Translations under genes and position numbers: made by a program | Notes under the pieces: generated by a model | Told to the model about the DNA's origin: nothing | Seen by the model: the letters and a program-made list of their open reading frames with translations, nothing else | The model's database searches: none | In this document: piece by piece, positions 1-5,051 of the stretch | How the letters are laid out: every line of letters begins with the position of its first letter | Numbering within the stretch: the first letter of the stretch is position 1 | Origin: Nitrospirota bacterium | GTDB taxonomy: Bacteria; Nitrospirota; Nitrospiria; Nitrospirales; NS-4 | Direction of reading: 5' to 3' | DNA length: 5,051 bases | NCBI GenBank assembly: GCA_005877525.1 | Contig: VBON01000054.1 | Location: 1-5,051, forward strand

Positions 1-435
1 GAATTGGAATTTCTACACTTTCTTGCCTACAAGGAATCGTACGCGCTGTGCCACGATGGTGAAGAGAAGCTGCAGATCGTGGTGGACGCAGAGAAGAAAT
101 TCGTTCGGGACCATGTCGGTCGGTGGGCGCCGCTCTTTGCCGATATGGCCTCAAAGAAGGCCCAGCGGGGCTTCTTCATGTTGCTGTGCGAGCTGAGCAA
201 GGCGTACCTTAAGTTTGAATGCGCCTACCTGGGGGTGACCCCGCAGCCCTATAAAGAGACGGATTACAAGCCCGCCACGTTCAGCCCGCCGGAAGGGGCT
301 GCGTTTGAATGCGGCGCGCAAGACCTAGGGAATGAGTTGAGTGTCTTGCTGGATGAGGTGGGAGGCCGTTCGCAGATGGAGGATGTAGAAAACGAAGGAG
401 GTGGAGCGTCCGGCGGCCCCGCCGGTCATGCGTAA
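1..435 (+). CDS. TorD/DmsD-family molybdoenzyme assembly chaperone, 3' part (5' end outside window)
   Basis: The reading frame is open from the first base, so the true start lies upstream; 144 codons are visible before TAA at 433-435. The visible part starts inside an alpha-helical domain (ELEFLHFLAYKE) and continues with an acidic/basic helix into FVRDHVGRWAPLFADM (window residues 34-49). That W-x-P-x-F pattern after an F-x-x-x-H helix is typical of TorD/DmsD/NarJ-type chaperones. These cytoplasmic all-helical proteins bind the apo catalytic subunit of a DMSO-reductase-family enzyme and assist molybdenum cofactor insertion. There is no signal peptide in view and no membrane segment. The tail after about residue 110 is low-complexity, rich in Gly, Ala and Glu, and probably disordered. 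The gene precedes an NxrC-like subunit by 95 bp, so its client is probably the enzyme that subunit serves, perhaps nitrite oxidoreductase. The family call is fairly secure; the client is inference. Confidence 0.78.
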   Translation, partial: ELEFLHFLAYKESYALCHDGEEKLQIVVDAEKKFVRDHVGRWAPLFADMASKKAQRGFFMLLCELSKAYLKFECAYLGVTPQPYKETDYKPATFSPPEGAAFECGAQDLGNELSVLLDEVGGRSQMEDVENEGGGASGGPAGHA

Positions 436-486
436 GACAGTGTACAGACCTTATCGTTCTTCTGGTCTCATTAGTCGGCGTTCTTC

Positions 487-508
487 GGTTAATATATTGG
501 GTTAATAT
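487..508 (+). promoter_or_regulatory. AT-rich tandem 9-bp direct repeat upstream of the NxrC-like gene
   Basis: GGTTAATAT occurs perfectly at 487-495 and again at 500-508, a 13-bp period, inside the only markedly AT-rich stretch between the chaperone and the NxrC-like gene. Each copy contains TAATAT (490-495 and 503-508), which resembles a sigma70 -10 hexamer. The second copy runs into the palindrome TAATATTA (503-510). No convincing -35 hexamer is present at the right distance. It could be a promoter core, a binding site for a regulator, or simply AT-rich leader DNA. The repeat is seen directly; the role is inferred. Confidence 0.3.
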
Positions 509-511
509 TAC

Positions 512-522
512 GGAGGGAGGGG
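512..522 (+). promoter_or_regulatory. Strong ribosome binding site for the NxrC-like gene
   Basis: GGAGGGAGGGG is a purine-rich run with two overlapping Shine-Dalgarno-like cores. It ends 8 nt before the ATG at 531, which supports that start over the in-frame ATG at 540. Its strength suggests high expression, as expected for a respiratory enzyme subunit. Confidence 0.7.
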
Positions 523-530
523 TTATCACT

Positions 531-1526
531 ATGAAGATCATGCAGACAAGGAACAGAGCCGTCGTATGGGGCGTGCTGCTGAGCGCCTTCATCGTAGGCG
601 TTGTCTTAACCCTCGGACAGGTGCCCCTGGCGGTTAGCCAGCCGGTCGCCATCCAAGTGAAGGCAATCAAGGGGCCGGTCCCCATGGATGGAGCCAACCC
701 CATCTGGGAAAATGTACCGGGCGTCATTGTGCCGCTCAGTGGGCAGACCATCACCACCCCGATGCATCCCAATATTGCCGTGAAATCGGTCTTTGTGAAG
801 GCTGTCACGAACGGTAAGGATATCGGCATTCGCCTGGACTGGGCAGATCAGTCGAAAAACGATACCACCATCGGTCCGCAACATTTCCGTGACCAGGCTG
901 CTATCCAATTCCCGGTGAACATCAGCGGCGCGCCGCCATTCCAATGCATGGGCCAGTCCGGCGGCACCGTCAATATCTGGCGTTGGAACGCGGAATGGCA
1001 GAAGGATCTTGGCAAAGATAGCGCAGGCCTGTGGGACGTGGATAATGAGTATCCCGCAATCTTCTGGGACTACTACTTTGAGGAGCCGGCCGGCGGCGTG
1101 ACCTATCTGGATCGCGTGGGCCGCAGCATGGGACCCTTCAACACCGGGATCTGGTCAGGCAATATCATGTCTGATCCGGAAATGCGCGCTGGTTCCGTCG
1201 AAGATCTGAATGCCAACGGCTTCAGCACCCTGACAACGCAGGCTCACCAGGATGTGGTCGGCAATGGCCTTTGGGAACCCGCCGGCTCCATCAAGGGTGG
1301 CTGCTGCAACGGTCCTTCGTGGCGCGTGGTGTACAAGCGCGCGCTGTCGACATCCGATCCCAACGATGTGCAGTTAAAGGCAGGTGCCGTGCCGATCGCC
1401 TTCGCCGTCTGGGATGGCCAGAACCTTGAGCGTGATGGAATGAAGGGTATCTCCACCTGGTTTACATTGCAGATCCCGGAAGTCTCGGGAGGGGGGCAGC
1501 CGGAACAGAAGCGGCCGAGTCAATAG
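531..1526 (+). CDS. Periplasmic haem-b gamma subunit of a molybdoenzyme, NxrC-like (ethylbenzene dehydrogenase-related family)
   Basis: The 331-residue product starts with a Sec-type signal peptide: basic n-region (residues 1-9), hydrophobic core (about 10-28), and a plausible cleavage site AVS|QP after residue 36. The mature part fits the EB_dh-type haem-binding fold of the gamma subunits of ethylbenzene dehydrogenase, chlorate and selenate reductases, DMS dehydrogenase and nitrite oxidoreductase. It has an early DGANPIWENVPGV segment, then VFVKAVTNGKDIGIRLDWAD. A Met in the CMGQSGGTVNIWRW motif (Met140) and a Lys in WRVVYKRAL (Lys269) are candidate axial haem-b ligands, Met/Lys ligation being known in this family. 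There is no C-terminal membrane anchor; the tail is hydrophilic, so the subunit should be soluble. There is no CXXCH, so no c-type haem. Three cysteines are present (139, 258, 259). The upstream TorD-like gene supports a molybdoenzyme role passing electrons between the Fe-S subunit and a cytochrome. NxrC is the favoured identity; another type II DMSO-reductase gamma subunit is possible. Confidence 0.8.
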   Translation: MKIMQTRNRAVVWGVLLSAFIVGVVLTLGQVPLAVSQPVAIQVKAIKGPVPMDGANPIWENVPGVIVPLSGQTITTPMHPNIAVKSVFVKAVTNGKDIGIRLDWADQSKNDTTIGPQHFRDQAAIQFPVNISGAPPFQCMGQSGGTVNIWRWNAEWQKDLGKDSAGLWDVDNEYPAIFWDYYFEEPAGGVTYLDRVGRSMGPFNTGIWSGNIMSDPEMRAGSVEDLNANGFSTLTTQAHQDVVGNGLWEPAGSIKGGCCNGPSWRVVYKRALSTSDPNDVQLKAGAVPIAFAVWDGQNLERDGMKGISTWFTLQIPEVSGGGQPEQKRPSQ

Positions 1527-1558
1527 CTAACCTCACGATTTTCGAATAGAAGAGCAAC

Positions 1559-1593
1559 GGCCCCGGGCGGTTATCGCCCGGGGCCTTTTCTTT
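1559..1593 (+). terminator. Strong Rho-independent terminator after the NxrC-like gene
   Basis: A perfect 11-bp GC-only stem (GGCCCCGGGCG at 1559-1569, CGCCCGGGGCC at 1575-1585) encloses the loop GTTAT and is followed at once by TTTTCTTT (1586-1593). It lies 32 nt after the stop codon. It should end the left transcription unit and separate it from the radical SAM operon. The stem is symmetrical, but the T-rich tract lies only on the plus-strand side. Confidence 0.95.
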
Positions 1594-1626
1594 ATAAAAA
1601 CACCCCAAACGCGGCGGTCGGCTTCC

Positions 1627-1656
1627 TTGCATTTCAAGGTATGGTGGGTGTATAAA
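1627..1656 (+). promoter_or_regulatory. Possible sigma70-like promoter for the radical SAM operon
   Basis: TATAAA at 1651-1656 matches the -10 consensus at five of six positions. TTGCAT at 1627-1632 is a weak -35 match (3 of 6) at 18-bp spacing. It lies just past the terminator, where a new promoter is required if the downstream genes are to be expressed independently. It would give a leader of roughly 90 nt. This is inferred from sequence only. Confidence 0.35.
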
Positions 1657-1666
1657 ACCCTGACGG

Positions 1667-1684
1667 CGAGGGTCTTTTCCCTCG
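1667..1684 (+). other. Short inverted repeat in the predicted leader of the radical SAM gene
   Basis: CGAGGG (1667-1672) and CCCTCG (1679-1684) form a perfect 6-bp stem around the loop TCTTTT. It would sit near the 5' end of the mRNA if the promoter at 1627-1656 is used, so it could be a stabilising 5' hairpin. It has no T-tract after it and is not a good terminator. It does not resemble a cobalamin riboswitch, which would need a much longer conserved structure. Confidence 0.35.
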
Positions 1685-1742
1685 ATAACTTCTTGATCAT
1701 TTAGGGTGATCCGGATTATTCCTGCATTCATCCGGGATTCTT

Positions 1743-1749
1743 AAAGGGG
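1743..1749 (+). promoter_or_regulatory. Ribosome binding site of the radical SAM gene
   Basis: AAAGGGG ends 5 nt before the ATG at 1755 and fixes that start. The protein begins there with a typical beta strand of a B12-binding-like domain (RTVLLFPP), so the start is also supported by the fold. Confidence 0.55.
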
Positions 1750-1754
1750 CTGCG

Positions 1755-3521
1755 ATGAGAACCGTCCTGCTTTTTCCGCCTACCTGGCATCCTTCCCAGC
1801 CGTACCTCAGCTTACCGTCCTTGACAGGATTTTTGAAGCAGGGCGGCGTTACCGATGTGATCCAACGCGACCTGGGCATCGAGGTTCTGGATGGGTTTCT
1901 AAGTCAGGTGACGGGGCGAGAAACGTATGAGCGGATGCAGGACAAGATCAAGACCTTGGAGCGGATCGGCACCCAGGGAGAGACCGGACCTTCCAGCCAG
2001 GAACACCTGGCCAGGATGAAGGAGGCGCTGGAGTGGTTCCCGCCGCTCTACGATCTGATCGAGAACGCCAAGGCTGCCCTGCGCTCCGAACTATTTTACG
2101 ATCCCGAACGCTACAAAGAGAGTCTGTTTCTGATCGACCGCTGGCTCGCGTTTATATCCACCTTGTACTTTCCTACCCGGATCTCAGTGGTCGATAACCA
2201 GTGGCGCTATTCGATCTATTCCTCCAAGGAAATCCTCAAAGCCGTCCAGGACGAGGAGGAGAACCCCTATCTCGAGCTGTTCCGGAGCCGATTGGTTCCG
2301 GATATTCTCTCCCAGTCTCCTGAGCTTGTGGGCGTGTCCATCACGGCCACCTCGCAGATCCTGCCGGGGCTCACGTTATGCCGCCTGATCAAGCAGGCCA
2401 ATCCCGATGTGCATTTGACCATTGGCGGCAGCATCTTCACCAGGCTGGTCGACAATCTTCGACGGGCCGAGCCGATGTTCCAGTTTGCGGATGATTTCGT
2501 GGTCTTCGAAGGGGAGACCGCCCTCTTGGAAATGGTGCATCAGCTCGAGGGGAAACGCGACTTCAGTAAGGTCCCGAACCTGATCTACCGCCAGAACGGT
2601 AAGATCGTCGTCAATCAGCCGTTCTATTCCGAAAACATTAATGCCCTCGCGGCACCGAACTTTGATGGAATGCCGTTCCGCCAATACTTCGCGCCGCAAT
2701 CGGTCCTGCCGATTCAGTTCTCTCGCGGCTGTTACTATAAAGATTGCGCATTTTGCGCGCTGACGCTCGACCATCAGAACTTTCGGCAGCGGCAGCCTGA
2801 AAAGGTAGTTGAGGATCTCAAGCAATTGATGGAGCGCTACCAGACGCCGTTCTTTTTCTTCACCGATGAGTGCTTTGCGCTGTCGCCGACCAAACGCCTC
2901 TGCGCCCAGTTGATCGACGCCAAGGTGAACGCGCAATGGACCTGCGAGATGCGGTTCGAGAAGAATCTGTCCCGGGAGTTGCTCAAGTCCATGCGTGAGG
3001 CCGGCTGTCTGAAGATTGTATTTGGCCTGGAGTCCTATAATCAGCGAGTGATGGACTTCATGAAGAAAGGCATCAAACAGGAACACGTCCGACGGATTGT
3101 GGAGGACTGCCTCGATCTGGACATCGCCGTGCATTGTTACATTCTGATCGGCTTCCCGACTGAAACCGAACCGGAAGCGCTGGAGACTGTGAATTTCATC
3201 GTCGAATACCAACGCTTGCATGCCTCATACGGGTTCTCGTGCCAGCCGTGCCTCTTTGATTTGGAAAAAGAAGCGCCGATCATGAGCGACCCTGGCAGCT
3301 ATGGGATTCGGCGCATTATGCGGCCGGCGTCCGAGGACCTGAGTCTGGGTTATTTCTACGAGGTTCTGGAAGGCATGACTCCTGACCAGGCGGAGCGGGT
3401 CTACCAGCACGTCTACGAGAAGATCAGCGAGGTGGTCGAGGAGCTGCCGTTCAATTACTCCATGGCCGACGGGCTTCTCTATATCGCGCGGACAAAAACC
3501 CAGCCGGTCGCGGCCGGCTGA
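1755..3521 (+). CDS. B12-binding-domain radical SAM protein, substrate unknown
   Basis: The product has 588 residues. The N-terminal part resembles a cobalamin-binding Rossmann domain (strand RTVLLFPP at 2-9, then PYLSLPSLTGFLKQGG). It is split by a largely helical insertion (about 50-190) before LVGVSITATSQ and the glycine-rich HLTIGGSIF. The DxHxxG motif of base-off cobalamin binding is absent. The radical SAM core begins at IQFSRGC; Cys326, Cys331 and Cys334 form a CX4CX2C motif, one residue longer than the usual CX3CX2C but seen in some B12-type radical SAM subgroups. FFFFTDE, the FGLES segment (423-427) and ILIGFPTET (463-471) match core strands that bind SAM. The enzyme is cytoplasmic, should carry a [4Fe-4S] cluster and cleave SAM to a 5'-deoxyadenosyl radical. 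Whether it methylates, rearranges or modifies a peptide cannot be told. It heads an apparent operon with a membrane protein 1 nt downstream and a TPR protein. No RiPP precursor-like small ORF was noticed beside it. Confidence 0.88.
   Translation: MRTVLLFPPTWHPSQPYLSLPSLTGFLKQGGVTDVIQRDLGIEVLDGFLSQVTGRETYERMQDKIKTLERIGTQGETGPSSQEHLARMKEALEWFPPLYDLIENAKAALRSELFYDPERYKESLFLIDRWLAFISTLYFPTRISVVDNQWRYSIYSSKEILKAVQDEEENPYLELFRSRLVPDILSQSPELVGVSITATSQILPGLTLCRLIKQANPDVHLTIGGSIFTRLVDNLRRAEPMFQFADDFVVFEGETALLEMVHQLEGKRDFSKVPNLIYRQNGKIVVNQPFYSENINALAAPNFDGMPFRQYFAPQSVLPIQFSRGCYYKDCAFCALTLDHQNFRQRQPEKVVEDLKQLMERYQTPFFFFTDECFALSPTKRLCAQLIDAKVNAQWTCEMRFEKNLSRELLKSMREAGCLKIVFGLESYNQRVMDFMKKGIKQEHVRRIVEDCLDLDIAVHCYILIGFPTETEPEALETVNFIVEYQRLHASYGFSCQPCLFDLEKEAPIMSDPGSYGIRRIMRPASEDLSLGYFYEVLEGMTPDQAERVYQHVYEKISEVVEELPFNYSMADGLLYIARTKTQPVAAG
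3501..3520 (+). other. Inverted repeat at the stop/start junction of the radical SAM and membrane genes
   Basis: CAGCCGG (3501-3507) pairs perfectly with CCGGCTG (3514-3520) around the loop TCGCGG. The stem overlaps the TGA stop of the radical SAM gene (3519-3521) and ends 2 nt before the next ATG at 3523. As RNA it would occupy the place where a Shine-Dalgarno sequence would sit; none is visible there. Ribosomes finishing the upstream gene would melt it, which fits translational coupling. The structure is seen; the role is inferred. Confidence 0.4.
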
Positions 3522-3522
3522 A

Positions 3523-4644
3523 ATGATGGCTGAAGTGGCACGCGCAGAGGCGACACGCGTTGGGCCCGCGACCGGAGCCCTGCTCCTGGAATATACGCTG
3601 AAGGCGCTGTTGATCGCCGGTCTCAGCGAGCTTGTGTTGTACCGCTTGATCTCGCGCCTCGGCATGCACCTCTCCAAGGTCGCTCAAGAGTATGCCGTGG
3701 TCGATTATTTTCTGCGCGGCTCTGCAAAGCTCGGGTTCGCGCTTCTGAATTTCTCGGCCCTTCTGCTCTTTGTGGCGCTCTTTACCTTCCTGTTTTCCAA
3801 GACCCAGGGGACCAGCAAGGCGAGGCCGCTGGACCAGGTCGTCCTGCCGCTCGTGTCCCTCCTCCTGGCGCTGACGTTAACGTTCCTGATCTTTACGCCG
3901 GTCATGCTGGGGTCGATTGCCTACAGCGTCGTCACCGTGCTCGTCGTCTGGGCGATCGTCGTGCAATATTGGATTCAGAATCCATCGCTGAAGGCGCGTG
4001 CCATGATTGGGTGTTACGGACTTGGAGTTTCCAGTTGGCTGTACTATCAGATCACCACGAGTACCTATGGCTGGTTAGGGCTCACGTACTCTCCGCCGCT
4101 CGTGCTTGACATCCACCGGTACGGGGAAGCCCTCATGGTGCTCTCAACCGCGCTCGTGTTCGCGGTATACAGCGGCTTTTCATTGCGCACCAAAAATCGT
4201 CGCCAGCGCAGGCGCACGATCTTCTATGCGGCCACCTGGGCTCTCCTGTTTGTCGGTTTGTTGGCGATGGACGGGGTACTCGAGGTCTTCGATCCTGCCG
4301 CGGCGCTGAGTCTTCGTAAAGCCGGCCGAAGCATCGGGTGGATCTTCCAAATGGGCATGGGGTACTCTTTCTATTTGCCCTTCGCGCTTTACATGGCCGG
4401 GTTACTATTTTGGGCCTACGCCGTCGTCAAGCAGGTTTCCATGGGACGCCGGGCAGGCTACGGGCTTGCATTCATGTTCATTGCAGGCTATGCCCTGCAA
4501 CTATCCCATCAAACGCTATTTGTCGTACTGGGATTGCTGTTGATCGCCAATGACGGACGGGTCGATGCGCGCGAGGGAGCCGGCCGGAGCTTGCCTGTGA
4601 GGCTTCCTGACCATCCCGTCGTCGAGCCCTCGGGGACTTCGTAA
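3523..4644 (+). CDS. Polytopic integral membrane protein of unknown function
   Basis: The 373-residue product is dominated by hydrophobic segments, roughly at residues 19-44, 70-92, 103-127, 128-151, 159-180, 200-222, 233-257, 273-305 and 312-345. The last two may each contain more than one helix, so about 9-10 membrane passes are likely. There is no cleavable signal peptide. A strongly basic loop, RTKNRRQRRRT (about 223-233), should be cytoplasmic by the positive-inside rule. The C-terminal tail after about 346 is hydrophilic. I recognise no family, transporter signature or catalytic motif. The ATG at 3523 is 1 nt after the upstream stop with no clear Shine-Dalgarno site; the adjacent ATG at 3526 is an equally good start. 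The tight junction implies co-translation with the radical SAM gene. It could be a transporter, a sensor module or a membrane anchor for a modified product; none of these is supported directly. Confidence 0.85.
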   Translation: MMAEVARAEATRVGPATGALLLEYTLKALLIAGLSELVLYRLISRLGMHLSKVAQEYAVVDYFLRGSAKLGFALLNFSALLLFVALFTFLFSKTQGTSKARPLDQVVLPLVSLLLALTLTFLIFTPVMLGSIAYSVVTVLVVWAIVVQYWIQNPSLKARAMIGCYGLGVSSWLYYQITTSTYGWLGLTYSPPLVLDIHRYGEALMVLSTALVFAVYSGFSLRTKNRRQRRRTIFYAATWALLFVGLLAMDGVLEVFDPAAALSLRKAGRSIGWIFQMGMGYSFYLPFALYMAGLLFWAYAVVKQVSMGRRAGYGLAFMFIAGYALQLSHQTLFVVLGLLLIANDGRVDAREGAGRSLPVRLPDHPVVEPSGTS

Positions 4645-4661
4645 TTCAAAGTCGTTTACGC

Positions 4662-4668
4662 AAGGAAG
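4662..4668 (+). promoter_or_regulatory. Ribosome binding site of the TPR gene
   Basis: AAGGAAG ends 8 nt before the ATG at 4677, in the 32-nt gap after the membrane protein gene. It marks 4677 as the start of a gene that runs off the window. No terminator is seen in this gap, so the gene is probably co-transcribed with those upstream. Confidence 0.55.
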
Positions 4669-4676
4669 AACTACGG

Positions 4677-5051
4677 ATGGATAAGGACATACCAGAAATA
4701 CAACCCGACATCGAAACGAAGGTCTCCGATGAGTCGCCGGAACAGACCGCCGAGGCGCCGCTGAGTCTGGATGATGAGATCGTCGAAATCAAGAAACTCC
4801 TGGAGGCCGATCCGGAAGACTTCCAGGCCCAGTGCCGGTTGGGCGAAGTCTATTTCGCCAAGGGCATGTTGGACGAAGCCTACACCAATGTCTTGAAAGC
4901 GATCGAAATCGCGGAGGGCTTGCGGGCCCAGATGGCCGAGTCCCTCGCGATGTATTACGCCAACCTCGGGACAATCCTGGCGACGCAGAGCAAACTCGAC
5001 GAGGCAATGCAGCAGTTTCGCAGGGCACTGTCGATCAACCCGCGGGACGTG
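4677..5051 (+). CDS. Tetratricopeptide repeat (TPR) protein, 5' part (3' end outside window)
   Basis: The frame from ATG 4677 stays open for 125 codons to the last base, so the gene is truncated by the window. It begins with an acidic, probably disordered N-terminus (MDKDIPEIQPDIETK, to about residue 30), without signal peptide or membrane segment. Helical TPR units follow: about 36-80 (LLEADPEDFQAQCRLGEVYF, then GMLDEAYTNVLKAIEI) and about 91-125 (YYANLGTILATQSKLDEAMQ, then QFRRALSINPRDV). The L-G-x-x-Y/L, G/K-x-x-x-E-A and A-L-x-x-x-P positions match the TPR consensus. TPRs are protein-interaction scaffolds, so a cytoplasmic adaptor role is likely. Sitting 32 nt after the membrane protein gene with its own ribosome binding site, it is probably the third gene of the radical SAM operon. 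Domains further downstream, such as a glycosyltransferase or more repeats, cannot be excluded. Confidence 0.85.
   Translation, partial: MDKDIPEIQPDIETKVSDESPEQTAEAPLSLDDEIVEIKKLLEADPEDFQAQCRLGEVYFAKGMLDEAYTNVLKAIEIAEGLRAQMAESLAMYYANLGTILATQSKLDEAMQQFRRALSINPRDV

Noticed and set aside
531..600. Tat signal peptide on the NxrC-like protein
   Set aside because: The n-region has R-N-R rather than a twin-arginine RR motif, so Sec-type export fits better. Export as a folded passenger with a Tat-bearing catalytic subunit cannot be tested here.
281..829. 182-codon minus-strand frame across the chaperone/NxrC junction
   Set aside because: It overlaps two supported plus-strand genes and their intergenic gap, and its product shows no domain-like pattern.
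1594..1754. Cobalamin riboswitch upstream of the B12-type radical SAM gene
   Set aside because: The gap is only about 160 bp and I see no B12-box-like conserved sequence or multi-helix arrangement, only one 6-bp hairpin and a loose direct repeat.
1594..1754. Small RiPP precursor peptide gene next to the radical SAM gene
   Set aside because: No short plus-strand frame with a ribosome binding site and a Cys- or Gly-rich core was found in the gap, and the gap downstream of the enzyme is only 1 nt.
2376..3221. 281-codon open frame on the minus strand opposite the radical SAM gene
   Set aside because: It lies wholly inside a gene with clear radical SAM motifs, has no recognisable domain, and is the kind of antisense frame common in GC-rich coding DNA.
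4789..5028. 79-codon minus-strand frame at the right edge
   Set aside because: Its product is rich in Arg, Pro and Ser as antisense frames often are, while the plus-strand frame over the same bases encodes clear TPR repeats with a ribosome binding site.

Overview
The window suits a Gram-negative bacterium of moderately high GC, and I suspect a Nitrospira-like nitrite oxidiser (Nitrospirota). That guess rests on one pair of genes: a TorD-family molybdoenzyme chaperone next to a soluble periplasmic haem-b subunit of the ethylbenzene dehydrogenase/NxrC type. No 16S rRNA, nxrA or nxrB lies in the window, so the assignment is inference. All genes read on the plus strand.

Left block (1-1593): the 3' part of a TorD-like assembly chaperone (1-435) is followed, after a 95-bp AT-rich gap, by an exported NxrC-like gamma subunit (531-1526). 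A very strong intrinsic terminator (1559-1593) closes this block. The two genes fit the maturation factor and electron-transfer subunit of a type II DMSO-reductase-family enzyme. Its molybdopterin and Fe-S subunits are not in the window and may lie upstream.

Intergenic (1594-1754): about 160 bp with a possible sigma70-like promoter, a short hairpin in the predicted leader, and a degenerate direct repeat just before the next ribosome binding site.

Right block (1755 to the window end): an apparent operon of three genes. They are a B12-binding-type radical SAM enzyme (1755-3521) with a CX4CX2C cluster motif, a polytopic membrane protein with no recognised family that starts 1 nt after the enzyme's stop (3523-4644), and the start of an acidic TPR protein (4677 to beyond 5051). 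The tight spacing suggests coordinated expression and perhaps a shared pathway: radical chemistry on a substrate, a membrane component and a TPR scaffold. The substrate cannot be named from this sequence. This three-gene unit is the best candidate here for an undescribed system. The window contains no tRNA, rRNA, CRISPR array, insertion sequence or clear sign of horizontal transfer.
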